Below, one piece after another: positions 22,101-33,560 of a DNA stretch of 64,000 bases. The first letter of the stretch is position 1. Each line of letters starts with the position of its first letter. The stretch comes from Rehmannia glutinosa (lineage: Eukaryota; Streptophyta; Magnoliopsida; Lamiales; Orobanchaceae): contig CM071926.1 of assembly GCA_016081115.2 (NCBI GenBank), forward strand, positions 8,631,971 to 8,695,970. The letters are read 5' to 3'. A program made the position numbers and the translations under genes. Under the pieces are notes generated by a model that was not told where the DNA came from, searched no databases, and worked only from the letters and a program-made list of their open reading frames with translations.

Positions 22101-23173
22101 ACAGGTATGTTTAGATTTGATACATATAGATTTTGTAGTGTATGAATCACAAAAGTTTTGGGCTTGGATGGATTACTTCCCTTCCAACCATATTGCAAAC
22201 CCTAAGTTTCCTGCCCAGAGCCATGAAGATTGTGCTCCTCATGACTTATATGTGAGCTTCTCCCAGTTATATAGATGACAAACAAGCAAATTGAAGACAA
22301 TATACAAATTAAAATGACTTGCCACTTATGAAATTTTCCTTCATAAACTTTCGAAGAAAAATTTGCATATAGAAAAACCAAATCAGAATTTAGAAACTTG
22401 TGAGAAAAAAATTAAACACGAATTCATGTAGAAATATAATGCACACGATACCATGATTATTTCATATTAACAAAGAAACTCAACATGTAGCAACACATTC
22501 TTAGTTTGAATTGCTTTCATCCTCATTGCTCTTATATGATGAGATTAACAAAATTAACAACCTTACAGGTCTAGATATTCTATTCTTTCTGCCGCCTTTG
22601 TTCAACAATAAGTGAATTCACTTTCTTCAAGACCAATTGAACAATTGATGCCAGTGACAACTCTTGCACCAGGAAGTGGAAACTCTAGAGGAAAATAAAT
22701 ATGCTCACCATTTAGATGACAATACACATATAAGTTTAGGTAAAATCTTATCTTCGCAAGTACATACAGAAAGTTCTAAAGTCCTAGTCCAAATTCTTTC
22801 ATAATACTATCATTTATATATCTTAAAATCCTGGTAATATTATACGTGAGAATATACTTCAAGGGCAATTTTGGGTACAATATATATATATATATATATA
22901 TAATTTTTCTTATCGTTCACAAACAAACTGTATATTTTACCTATTATTTGGTTTTTAATTTAAACGAGTAGATAAGTCATGCAGCAATGCTAATCAGAAT
23001 GCTGCTGCCCTGGCCTATGAGGCTATGATTAATCATGGATCTATCACTTCATCATTGTATAGCACCTTCCCAAATTTCATTGAATGAGATTATTGAAAAA
23101 AAGGTCTGGTTCAGTTCACATCAAAGCTTAATTGCTAGGAAGCATGACTTTGTGACAAGAGCATTGCAGAATA

Positions 23174-23215
<42 letters not shown>

Positions 23216-23616
23216 CAGATAAACAATAAAACAAGCCCAACTCTCAAAACAAAATTTTATTCTATTTCCTAATACTTTACCAATCAGAAGTTTCTTTCTT
23301 AGTCAATAACATTTGAACTCCAAATTTCCATGACAAAGTAAATATACGCAACAATCTGCCAAAAGAAATAGCAACTCATTAGGGTTTTTTTTTTTCCTTT
23401 ATTCTTCCTGTTCCTTCTCCCCTACCAAATTAAGTTCTCTAAAAATCGAACAAAAGCAAATTCAAGAAGAAATGGCAGTGATTCAAGGGAAGGTGAGGTA
23501 TAAACCTAATTGAACAAGAAAAAGAAGCGGGAATACCACTCACCATAGGCGTGCAGGAACAAACACTTGATAAATGTGAGCAACAAGAAGACGCAGTAAC
23601 AGTCAAATCTCCTCAT
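19160..23616 (-). CDS. Folate-receptor-like cysteine-rich membrane protein (four exons)
   Basis: Minus-strand exons are 23616-23544, 20851-20493, 20237-19915 and 19286-19160, all with GT/AG borders and matching phases, giving 293 residues. Exon 1 encodes a signal peptide (MRRFDCYCVFLLLTFIKCLF). Exons 2 and 3 encode the folate-receptor conserved region, with VCISPGGRFPPF, LCRVFRKRTCCDVTQTHPAL, ECLQLWELLECSICDPRV and GPPRICASFCNRVYEACSTA; the many cysteines would form disulphides. A hydrophobic segment (WAVGGMVLTAGLLFA, about residues 234-250) is followed by a basic tail with QVAIQRTARKLG, so a type I membrane protein with a short cytosolic tail is likely. Exon 3 could read through to a stop at 19869, but splicing at 19915 restores the conserved tail. 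The start is the only ATG before the signal peptide. Ligand in plants is unknown; folate or riboflavin binding is only a family-based guess. No disabling change was seen. Confidence 0.88.
21963..22090 (-). pseudogene. psbN: Nuclear copy of chloroplast psbN (NUPT) in intron 1
   Basis: On the minus strand the sequence from ggaaacagcgactctagttg to cacggggactag follows chloroplast psbN from its second codon to its stop, with matching phrases such as ccttatata..gtttttggg and caacaactaagagatc. Small indels shift the frame: the first half reads ETATLVAI as in PsbN, the rest is out of frame. PsbN is a small thylakoid protein needed for photosystem II assembly; this diverged copy lies inside a nuclear intron and cannot make it. 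The match is from memory of the plastid gene. Confidence 0.75.
22880..22902. repeat. (TA)n microsatellite
   Basis: About eleven uninterrupted TA dinucleotides in intron 1 of the folate-receptor-like gene. Confidence 0.97.
23176..23213. repeat. (AT)n microsatellite
   Basis: About nineteen AT dinucleotides in the same intron. Likely length-polymorphic. Confidence 0.97.
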
Positions 23617-23988
23617 TTCTCAACTCTGGCTATTGCCTTTTCGTGTTAACTCTGTGAGGATCGAGTCTTGATGCATTAATGGGAATTTGGAAAAAGACAC
23701 CGGCTGAGGTTTGAGCCGGACCTGGGCTTCTTTATTTTCTTCAATTATTTTCTAAATTTGTTAAACGATTTTATTGGATTTAATCCAGGGGCACTATTTT
23801 AAAAATACGCCTACGTCAATTAATTAATCGTTTAGTCTTAGAACCACTCTGTCATTCATCTATGTTATTCTTTTGATTAGGTCCCACCTAACCTACCAAG
23901 GTCTCGCCTAACACCGCCCAGGCTCCGCCTAGGCGCTAGGCAGTGGTCTGTCGTCCGACTAGCGCCTAGTGCTTTTTAGAACACTGTT
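23617..23988. other. 5' flank of the folate-receptor-like gene with a hAT-end fragment
   Basis: The first 100 bases or so should hold the leader and promoter of the minus-strand gene. From about 23905 to 23987 the sequence (cgcctaggcgctaggcagtgg ... ctttttagaacactg) resembles the inverted terminus of a common plant hAT-like family that begins CAGTGTTCTAAAAAG. The other end of that element was not found, so it is a fragment. Confidence 0.5.
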
Positions 23989-25266
23989 TAGGGGTGTGCA
24001 CCGTCCGATCTGGTCCGTTTCAGAGTTTTAGAAATCTCCAGAACCGTCCTTGATTCTAATGGGATGGTTCAGAGAAACGGAAATTTAAAGATTATTCATA
24101 AATAAAACAACAAAAAAAAGTGAAAGGAAAATTAGTATAAAAACCATTAACAATTATACTTTCAATATTTTTTTAGTGCAATTTCAAAAACACATAGTAA
24201 AACTATTAGTACTATAAGAGTTTAACTTTTTGGTATTTTATATTTAACTTATGCATAAAATTTCTTTTATTCTTATTTAAGTGCTAAATTTTTAATATTA
24301 TAAATCTAAATCTTTCTTTCATGATATCAACTATACTACATTATTAGTTTAATATCAATTTAACTTTTAATTTTTTTTTATCTAATTTATAGTTAAAATT
24401 ATTGATTTTTCTTTTTGGATTTTAACATGAAATGTTTCATATATTACATTGTTCGTATAATTAATAGTAAACGTTTAGAATCTCAACAAATGATAAATTT
24501 AGTAGCCTCTATTACACAATAATATTCTATAATCTTGGTCCATTGTCATGGGCTCTTGACTTAGAGAAAATATAATTAACTAATAACTTTGATAAATTAA
24601 TATGAAACGAAAGTTTATAGTTTCAATGTCTCAATTTATTAATTATACGATTATGGGTTATTCTGTTTAGGTGCAATTTATTAATCATTTAAATAATTTT
24701 AATTTAATTATTTTTCTTCATTAGAAGATGAGTCAAATTATGATTCTTAATAAGTAAAATATAATCAAACTTAAACATTTTCTACAAATCAAATATGACT
24801 TTATAATTTTATTTGTTGCGTATATATAAATAAATTAATATCATGGCAATCATTTTTGATAAATATTTAATACAATGTAGCTCTTAGTGGATTAAATTCA
24901 TATATATTCAATTATTCATTTGATATATTGATAAAATATGTCAATTTTTTAATTTAACTTTTAATATTATGTTTTAGACAATATTGAATTTCAAAGGAAC
25001 GTGCAGTTAATTCAATATTAAAATATAAATAAGATAAAATATTATATATGTGTATATAAAAAAATATTTTAAATCGATTCTAGTTTCAGATATTGGCTTC
25101 GATCCGGTTCTCAGTACGAATATTTTAAAAATGTCCAGAACCATACCATGAAAATTTTCGGCACGGTTTGGTTCGGGAAAAGTAAAAAAGCCAATGGATA
25201 TTTTCGGTTCGGATATTAGTTCGGATTCGGTAATCTCCGAGTCTCGTACACACCCAGACACCCCTA
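23989..25266. mobile_element. Probable non-autonomous hAT-like element, no clear duplication
   Basis: Starts TAGGGGTGTGCACC and ends GACACCCCTA, with the related phrase gtacacaccc just inside the right end. Both subterminal regions carry ggttcgg/ccgaacc-type motifs, as in the other hAT elements here. The interior is very AT-rich without coding potential. No 8-bp target duplication is visible, so one end may be rearranged or truncated. Open frames in it are chance. Confidence 0.6.
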
Positions 25267-25860
25267 ATTTAGTCCCACTGGGTTAGGTTTTGATTCGAGC
25301 TATTTTAATTTTTTTGGTGAAATGGATCTCGAGTTTGTTTAAAAACGTTTTTTTGCCTAGGGCGATGCACAAAACTTAGAGATTTCTGAAATCGAACCGA
25401 TATCCAAATCAAAAAATACCAAAAGTATCTGTTGACTTTCCCCCCCGAAATGTAGCATCCCGAATATATTCATGATATGGTTCTGAAATTTTTGAAATAG
25501 CCGTACCAAACCATTCCGAATGGAGGATCCCAATCTAGAACCAATTTTAAAGTTATTTCTTTTTATATATACATATAGTGTATTTATATTTATTTTTATT
25601 TTGACATTGAACTGATTACATATTATTTGACATTAATTGAATATAAAACACATTTCAAAGAAAAACATAATACTACAACTATTATGATTTTTAAAAAATC
25701 TTAATATTAATAATATATATTGTTTTTGAAATTTAAATTAGTTAAATGATTAGTAAATTGCACCCAAAAGAGAAACATACTCAAAACAAATAATAATACC
25801 ATATTATGGTAATATGACCTTCTTAAAAGAAATCATATTTTAATTTTTGACCACATTACA
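25267..25860. other. Degraded transposon-like spacer
   Basis: The part 25370-25560 (tgcacaaaacttagagatttc, then tctagaaccaatttt) echoes the subterminal sequence of the preceding hAT-like element and may be a second, truncated copy. The rest is AT-rich. No gene was seen. Confidence 0.4.
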
Positions 25861-25869
25861 TAAATTATA

Positions 25870-27587
25870 GGGCAAATTGCAAAAATGGTCATGTATGTTT
25901 AGGGTAGTTGCAAAATTGGTCCTTCCCGATTATCTTTTTGCAAAATTAGTTATGTATGTATGATTTTGTCTCAATTCAAGGACAATCCACATCCAATTTT
26001 GAATTTTCCGGCGGATTAAGTCCTAATTAGGCTTAGTTGACAAGATTAATCATCCCATTAACAACATGGTTCAAGAAAATTGCAAAATTGGTCTAGTATA
26101 TTTGGGAGTGTTGCAAAAAAAGTCCTTTCCAATTTGATTTTTGCAAAATTTGTCCTATATGTAGCAAATGTCCTTAAATTGATAACATTTTTATAAAAGT
26201 TGAAGAATTATGTGAAAATAATTATTTTAATAAAATAAATCAATCTCATTATTTAATAAAAATAATGTAAATTAATAATCAAATCATTTCAAATAACTAG
26301 GATAATAGTAACACATTATCTAATAACTAAAATTGGAATAAACTAAATTACAAAAAAAAGATAATCATTTAATCTTACATATTAATTTCTTTTCAACAAT
26401 AATTAGTTAGTTCCCAATTAACAAGGTTCCCAATTGTCTCCCCCAATATTTACGTGAATTCAAACAAAATAAAAAAAAATTAAAATAACAGGATTGTAGG
26501 AAATTATGGGAAATAATTATTTTGATTAATTAAATAACTAAATATTTGTTATAATATGCAATATGACTAGTTGATTACTATTAGCTTTTCAAAGGTAAAA
26601 CCTGTGTGTATTTGGTCTTTCCAAAGAAACTTTACTGTAAATATTTGATTAAGCAGTAGGAAACATATTATAAACAAAATAATGAAATCGATATATAATT
26701 AAAATTAAATTTTAGATCTATATATAAAAAATGGAATCTGAAGTCCAAATATATACAAAAAAATAGTTAAAAGAAAGAAAATTATTTTACATGACATACA
26801 AAATAAAATAATTAAAAAGAAATTTATAAATTATTTAAATAATTAAAGTAATAGCAATAAATTATTTAATTATTATTTTAAGAAACTAAATTAAGTAAAA
26901 GTATATATTATTTATGGATTTATAAATAGTATTTAAAAAGTAAATAGGAGAACATATGTCCATGTTTGTTAATTAGAGATTAATTAATTAGTGTTCAAAA
27001 TAATTTCCATTAATAAAGAATATTATTTAAATGAGTGATAACTTTCCATGAATCACTTTTTCCAAAACAAAAAAGGGACGGAGACGTTCATGGAGAACAT
27101 AGATCAATTAATAGGTTAGTTTAAATGGTTATTTTATTTTCTAAAATTTATTTTCTTAAAATTTAATTAATACTTATTACTATTGCTTGAATTATTTAAA
27201 TGATTTGATTATTTAATTTAAATTATTTTTATTAAAAACTGAGATTTATTTATTTTATTAAACTAATTGTTTCCCCATAATTATTCAAATTTCATAAAAA
27301 TAATTATCAATTAAGGAAATTTTATTACATATAGGACCAATTTTGCAAAAATCAAATTAAAAGAGACTTTTTTTGCAACACCCCCAAACATACTGGACCA
27401 AGTTTACAACTTTTTCGTTCCATTCTGGTAAGTGGGTGATTAATCTTGCCAACTAAGCCTAATTAAGTCTTAATCTGCCGGAAAATTCAAAATTGGGCGT
27501 GGACTGTCCTTAAATCGAGATAAAACCATACATACAGGACCATTTTTGCAAAAAGGTAATCGGAAAGGACCAATTTTGCAACTACTC
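25870..27587. mobile_element. Non-autonomous Mutator-like foldback element with ~430-bp inverted repeats
   Basis: The left arm (25870 to about 26310) and the reverse complement of the right arm (about 27160-27587) can be aligned over about 430 bp with few gaps, for example at tagttgcaaaattggtcc, gaattttccggcggattaag and gtgttgcaaaaaaagtc. Flanks TAAATTATA (25861-25869) and TAAATTATT (27588-27596) match at 8 of 9 positions, the length of a Mutator target duplication. The left terminus carries an extra partial tandem unit (gggcaaattgcaaaaatgg) missing on the right. The roughly 850-bp centre is AT-rich and non-coding. A transcript across it would fold into a long hairpin. Confidence 0.85.
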
Positions 27588-27596
27588 TAAATTATT

Positions 27597-27831
27597 AACA
27601 TAATATTACTGATTATATTAAGTTGTTAAGTATGAGATATTGAGATTGAACGAATTCAAGGGGCTGAATTCTATGCGCATTATAGTGTGATATGATATTT
27701 GTTGCCAACACTTTAGGTGTTACACAACGGAGACTCAATGATAAAAACACAATGCACTATTTATAAAAACAAATATACAAAAGCACAAATATAATGCATG
27801 AAGTAAATATTGCACAAGTAAAACTATACTA
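27597..27831. other. Short spacer, origin unknown
   Basis: Unassigned AT-rich sequence between the foldback element and the target duplication of the next solo LTR. No gene or repeat was recognised. Confidence 0.4.
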
Positions 27832-27836
27832 AGTCA

Positions 27837-29440
27837 TGTTAGTCCAAGTGGCTACGATAATCTGAGGGGTGAATAGATTATTCCGATTTTCTGATTTATG
27901 CCATCTTTTTCGAATATGAAGATGATGACCAAACTAAAAGTGCGGAAATGTAAACAAACACGATAATTTATAGAAGTTCAATCCACTTAGGGCCTAATCT
28001 TCTACCACACGATATGTCCAGAATAGATATCGAAAAAGAAAAAAAGTTTATTAATAGATACAAAATTATTACAACCTTTACCTTGAAGAGCACCTCACTC
28101 TTCTTACAATACCATGTATGAAGATTACCACAATTTTCTTACATCAATGAAGAGTACCACACTCTTTAACACCTAAAATCACTCAAGTGTGTTCTTACCA
28201 CAAGAATACTAACAATGATATTTATTTTGGATGATTGAAAACAATTCAATATTACAACACAAATGAAGTATACAACTTTGAAGTGCAAATGTAATCAAGA
28301 ATGAAGCATAGTACTCAAGATGTGCAAGTGAAAGACTTAGACTAAATACAACAAGAATATGAAAGCAAAGAACGAGAAGTTTGCTTGTGTTTGTATTGCT
28401 TGTATTGTTGTGTTTGTTGCTTCAAGCCTTCGTCTATTTTATAGAAGAGGTCTTGGATTTGAATCTCAACTAGGGCTGAAAAATGAACCAAGCTACTCGA
28501 TACTCGATTCGAGATCGATTGTTTAAAGCTCGTTTGAGCTCAGTTTGTTAACATAACGAACCAAGCTTGAACACATTTTTCCGTTCAATAATATATCAAG
28601 CTCGGCTCGATCTCGACTCGATTAGTTAAAAAAAGTATGTATAAATATATCAATCTACTCGAGCTCGATTCGTGCTCGACTCGACTAAAGCTCGTTTAAG
28701 CTCGATTTGATTAATAATCAAACCAAGCTCAAATACAATTTTTAAAGCTCGATTAAAATTCAAACAAGCTTGAAAAGTACTATGTTCGGCTCGACTCGAC
28801 TCGTTTACACCCCTAATCCCATCAATAGGCTCCTCCTTGGAGATTGAAATCTGTAAAAAATTGCAAATCAAATGGAGAATATAGCTGTTAGAAATCAATC
28901 CCTTAATTTCATGAAAAGTTGTCTGTGTGCAACATATAGTTTGCTGATAAAACCTTAGGTCAACCGGTTGACCTCTAATACAAAAAATCAAATTTTATTG
29001 AAGAAAAATATTGTTGGACCGGTCGACCAAGGGGTCGACCGGTCGCCCTACCCCTTGGACCGATTGGCCCCAACAAAAAATCGAAACAGAATGATTTTTG
29101 CATATTTTAACTCACCCAGGCACCGGTCGACCCACCGGTCAGCCTGAGCCGATTTTGGTTCTAGTTCGTTGCTATTTCAAAAATCAAACTTCTGGAACAG
29201 ATTGCCCTCTATAGAAGTGTTGTCCATTTTTTGTCAAAAATAAACATCAAGAAATACTCCGAAAAATTAGTAAAAATTATTTAAATTGATTTGGAGTATT
29301 TAGACAATATTTGGGGACATTTTTTTGGTGTAAAACTCAATAATATGAAATCATCAAAATTACGATAAAACATTTATCTAACAAGTTATACTTGTGGGGT
29401 GACTTTAAGCCAAAAAATCTTATTAAGTAAAATAAGAACA
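27837..29440 (-). mobile_element. Solo LTR of a Sirevirus-like Copia element (different family), minus strand
   Basis: The segment starts TGTTAGTCC and ends AAGAACA on the plus strand, flanked by a perfect 5-bp duplication AGTCA (27832-27836 and 29441-29445). Read on the minus strand it ends ATTCACCCCTC...GGACTAACA, the phrase that usually precedes the primer-binding site in Sirevirus-type LTRs. No internal domains adjoin it, so it is a solo LTR of about 1.25 kb plus a 345-bp hAT insertion (28471-28815). The region 28950-29150 carries repeated GACC/GGTCGACC motifs (ggaccggtcgacc), another common feature of such LTRs. Confidence 0.82.
28471..28815. mobile_element. Small non-autonomous hAT element (MITE) in the solo LTR
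   Basis: 345 bp starting TAGGGCTGAAAAATGAACC and ending CGTTTACACCCCTA, flanked by ATCTCAAC (28463-28470) and ATCCCATC (28816-28823), 6 of 8 identical. The interior is filled with ctcgagct and gctcgactcga motifs in both orientations, the subterminal-repeat style of hAT elements. No coding capacity. Confidence 0.78.
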
Positions 29441-29445
29441 AGTCA

Positions 29446-29659
29446 AAAGCTCCCCTTTTGTACTTATTCTGTAAATTACATTCCAAATCAAAACAGAGAA
29501 ACCATGAAATCTTCAATGAAGCTCTCGTGCAACATACTCTCTCAAAATTGATAAGAAAATAAAAACTCTAAGGAATGTGTTGTAAAATGTGACACCACCA
29601 CCGACGGCCTCACGAGGCATCTTCAAGTAAAGAACTTGTTAAGGAGGTATTCTGACTTT
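29446..29659. other. Spacer left of the nested cluster
   Basis: Unassigned sequence between the solo LTR and the target duplication of the outer Copia element. Nothing recognisable was seen. Confidence 0.4.
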
Positions 29660-29664
29660 ATTTT

Positions 29665-30137
29665 TGTGAAAATTTTAAAGCCACTTTTCTTAGCCATAAT
29701 TGTTGACTAAATTTCAACAATGGGGGCAGTTTATGGAGAATTGCAATACGCAATTGACAAATGCAGTCAACATTTCTTGAAAAAAATGGCACTCAAATGC
29801 CTATATAAATGATGCTCATGCAAATGATTTGAGAAACATATCCCAAAACAAATTGTGAGAGTTAAAACTCTCAATTTGTAAAGTTTTTCTCAATTTAGAG
29901 TGTGTTAGTTTCTCCTATTTCAAGAGGGGGATATAGAGAGTGATATAGTTTCTCTTTGTATTTAGAGAGAAGGTGGACATCCCTATTTCTATAGTGAGTT
30001 GCTTCCACACTTGCCCGTAGTTTTTACCTCAAATTTATTTGGGGGTTTTCCACGTAAATATATTTGTGTTCATTTTACCTTTATTTTTCTCACATCTCTA
30101 TTATCATAGGTTTGTTCCGGTCCATAATTTCCCAATA
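29665..30137 (+). repeat. 5' LTR of C1
   Basis: Begins TGTGAAAATTTTAAAGCC and ends ...TTTCCCAATA just before the primer-binding site. It pairs with 57924-58423. The two LTRs differ by scattered substitutions and a large AG-repeat expansion in the 3' copy, indicating an old insertion. Confidence 0.88.
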
Positions 30138-30138
30138 G

Positions 30139-30152
30139 TGATATCAGAGCCA
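30139..30152 (+). other. Primer-binding site of C1 (initiator tRNA-Met)
   Basis: TGATATCAGAGCCA, immediately after the 5' LTR, is the usual Copia primer site TGGTATCAGAGC with one change. It would prime minus-strand DNA synthesis from the initiator methionine tRNA. Confidence 0.8.
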
Positions 30153-30238
30153 ATCGTTTAGGGTTACTATTCATGGGGTTACTATTCACGTGAATAGTAA
30201 AATTTGGTTCAAGTAAAAATCAATCGGGTGTGAACAAA

Positions 30239-30844
30239 ATGACGACAAAGTTCGATGTAGAGAAGTTCAATGGGAATAATTTTTCATTGTGGAAAATGAA
30301 GATTAAGGCATTTTTTAGGAAAAACAATTGTTTGGCGGTAATTGGAGACAGACCCATAGATATCATTGACGATGCCAAGAACAAGATGGAGGGCAATGCC
30401 ATTGCTGATCTGCACTTAACACTAGCTGATGGAGTGTTATCCAGTGTGGCGGAGAAGATGACAACAAATGAGATATGAGATACTCTAACAATTGTACGAG
30501 GCAAAATCACTTCACAATAAAATTTTCTTAAAAAGAAAATTGTATACTCTTCGTATGGCGGAAACTACTTCGGTGACTGACCATATAAACAAAACCTAGA
30601 ATACTTTATTTTCGCAACTCACCATAATGGGTTACAAAATAGAAGTTATTGAACGTGCAGAACTTTTACTTCACAGTTTATCAAATTCGTACGATCAACT
30701 TGATGAACAACGTTATTTCGGATTATCTAGTCTTCGATGAAATTGCAGCAACTATACTAGAAGAAGAGAGCAGGCACATAAATAAGGAGGACAACCAAAT
30801 AAGTTCGCAACAAGCGGAAGCTTTGGCGGCGATGAGAGGAAGAT
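30239..30844 (+). pseudogene. C1 gag, N-terminal and capsid part
   Basis: ATG 30239 opens a Copia gag with FDVEKFNGNNFSLWKMKIKA at the start and LADGVLSSVAEKM further on. The frame stops at 30476 and continues in other frames with capsid phrases (TLRMAETTSVTDHIN near 30550, ELLLHSLSNSYDQL near 30660). It ends abruptly at 30844, where the Tat-like LTR entered; the zinc-knuckle part resumes at 46588. Capsid protein of virus-like particles in functional relatives. Confidence 0.85.
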
Positions 30845-31890
30845 TGATAAGTGCATTTTTATTCACATTTTTATATCCCTTTTTTGACATTTTCTTTAAC
30901 TTTTTATTTTATTAATCAACAAATTTAAGAAAAATCATCTTGGCTTGTTTTAAATGATGAAGGTAAAGACTTGGAGCAAACTCTTAAGGATTTCGTATCA
31001 AATTCTTATACGAACAAAAATGAAGAAAGTTAATCGAAAAGGTTGCAAGAAGACTTATTTCGTGCAAAACACATCCATAGTGTGTTGGAAAACATGGTCA
31101 TGCTTCAAAAAGAACAAAAACAAGAAAATCAGAAAAACACACACTGGTCGTGCTCAAAAGCACGGCCGTGTTGGCTCTCCGACGAAGAAAGCACGGCTTG
31201 GCGTGTTTAAAAGTACACCCATGCCAAAATCTCCAAAATGCGAAGGAAATGTCGTGTTCATAAGCACGGCCGTGTTCGTCAAAATTGATGAACTTGACCT
31301 GGCCGTGCTTTTATATAAGCACGTCCGTGCTTTTTCTCCAGCCTGAAAATTTTCTTTTGTGCTGAAATTGTGGAAGCCTTTCCCTTTTTGCTTTTTGATA
31401 ACTTTTGTACAACTTTTACATCTCATTTTGCTGCATTAAGTCCCATTATTCCCTCAATTATCATATGAAAACAAGGATTCAACAACCCAACTATGAGAGT
31501 GGAGCAATTATTTGTCAAGAGATGATATTATTAATGTGTTCTTTCACAAAAACAATGTCTATAAAAGCCAAGAGTTTTGGTTGGAGGATTAATTTATTCA
31601 CTCTAAGTTTCAAAGCAAAATACATTGAGAGGATAAAAGAGAGGTAGAGTTGGAAATTGAAGAGCATTAGAGGAAAAGGCTTGGAGCTCAACATCATTGC
31701 AATCAACCAAGAAGAAAGTCTTATATTGGTCTTGAATAAAAGCTAAGTACACCATGTCCATTCCATTCAAATCTTCTTGTATAGTTTATTCTTTTGTCAA
31801 AGCCATGTGTAGCTAAATTTCTAGTGTTTGAATGTAATGAAATCTAGAATGGATTTGTGATTACAGGTTGTATGTTTTTAATAAAATCTT

Positions 31891-33431
31891 TGTTAGGAAT
31901 TTTATTGTTTAGATTTTGATGAATGCCATGTAAAACTTAGAATAGAAAGTTGGCACCCCAATTCTTTGTAAAATGTATTGTAACAATTAGAGCCGCCAAG
32001 CCGAGTTAAGTCGCCTACGCCCTAACATGCAAGAAGACAATCAAGACTTGAAGGAAAACTCTTGAGAGAGACAGTGAGTCTGACAAAGAAAAAGAGCGAC
32101 AGGAACTCGATCAAGAAGAAGCGGTGAGATGCGGTGAGTGGTACATCATCAAGTCAACTCAAGAGAAGCCAAATCTCAAGTCAAGTGTGACGGAAGAGTC
32201 ATCCAATGATTGGAAAGTGACTCTAAGTCACCTGGGGAAAGCAAGGAAATGCAATCAAGTCGAGATAATCAGAAAAGAACCGTTGCCGTAAATCAAGAGA
32301 TTTACTTAAACAAGTAATATCTCCATACCACCTTTCTTGGAGTGCTCGGTCCCGAGGAAGCGTGCAAAAGGAATGAACCAATGGGAAGCACTACACCGTG
32401 TCGAACTCGAAAAGGTGATAAAACAATTCATACGAGGAAATGGCAATTCCAAGAAGCGCAAGCCAACGATCGCAAAGCGACTTTAAAAAATGAGCCTATC
32501 TCTTCAACGGGCAAATTTTTGAAAGTTCACTATAAAAGGCCGAGGAGTTTGTTTGAGAAGAAAGATGAATGACACACACGTGAGATATACAAGCTTATCA
32601 AAATCGAAACATTCTCAATCCTCAAGCCTACATTTCAAGTACATCAATCCAACACTTACCCGTGAAGGAAAGAGAACTTCAATCGAGTTGAAGAGGAAAA
32701 TATCGAAAACAAGGGGTCTACATTCCGGGAAGGATTGTAGAAAGGTTCAAGGTGAACCAAGTCTTAAGCTTTTGGAGGGCTTCGTGATCAAATCCAAAGT
32801 GCTTGAGCAAGTGAGTCAGAGTAGCAAGCAAAACGCCCTATGAAGAAGTTCGAGGCAGTCGACGAGAAGCCGGTGAGTGATCAAGGCGTCTCGATCGAGT
32901 CCCAAAGGATCAAGTTTGTTGTGATCAAGACTTGTATCCGGATCTTACCACTTTGTAAACCGATCATTACCTAGTGGATTCCTCCAGGAGTTGGAGAAGA
33001 GAGAGTAGAAGAATTACCCCATCTTGAACCTCTATAAAAATTTTATTGTGTCATTTACATTTCAAAGATTTAAATTCTCGCACTTTTAATCGCTTATATC
33101 TCACGATAAATTTGCTATCCATTTGATAATTTATAAGTACTAAATCAAGTCAGTAAAAACTTGCTTAATCAAACTTAAGGGTGTTAAGTCTTCCAATGAA
33201 AACAAAACCACAAAGTTGAGTCAAATTATAGCCAACATGAAGTTGAGTTACTATTAATTAACGGCTCAAATTTGAGTGTTGAGAGATTAACTCTCTTGAG
33301 TGACTAATTCGATTGTCCATCAGGACACAAAATTGTGTAGAACTCAGAGATTTAAAAGGACTAAATCGAAAATTTGGTAAGGTTTATTCAACCCCCTTCT
33401 AAACCTTACACTTACACCCTTGGGACCTACA
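31891..33431 (+). repeat. 5' LTR of C2
   Basis: 1541 bp, TG...CA. It matches 44358-45893 throughout. Differences are mainly 1-6 bp insertions and deletions in scattered patches (for example around 32060-32150 and 32820-32900) with long identical stretches between. Confidence 0.95.
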
Positions 33432-33433
33432 AG

Positions 33434-33448
33434 TGGTATCGAGAGCGG
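33434..33448 (+). other. Primer-binding site of C2
   Basis: TGGTATCGAGAGCGG, two bases after the 5' LTR, resembles the initiator tRNA-Met site TGGTATCAGAGC with a small insertion. The sister element has TGGTATCGGAGCGG at 60105-60118. Confidence 0.8.
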
Positions 33449-33560
33449 TTGGTTCATTGAACCCTCCGCACCGGTTCTTGAACTAGATCTCCAAACTTTT
33501 CAAAGTCCGCTTTAGTACTTAATCTTTCAAAACTCTTTTCTATCATTAAAAGTTATTATC

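Noticed and set aside
21989..22198. Open frame of 69 residues on the minus strand
   Set aside because: Its middle is frame-shifted chloroplast psbN sequence inside an intron, so it is not a nuclear gene.
23989..25266. A target duplication for the hAT-like element
   Set aside because: Flanking octamers (acactgtt and atttagtc) do not match, so I report the element without a duplication.
32553..32843. Open frame of 96 residues inside a Sirevirus LTR (with a counterpart at 6298-6480)
   Set aside because: It lies in LTR sequence, is disrupted in sister LTRs and has no start context or domain.
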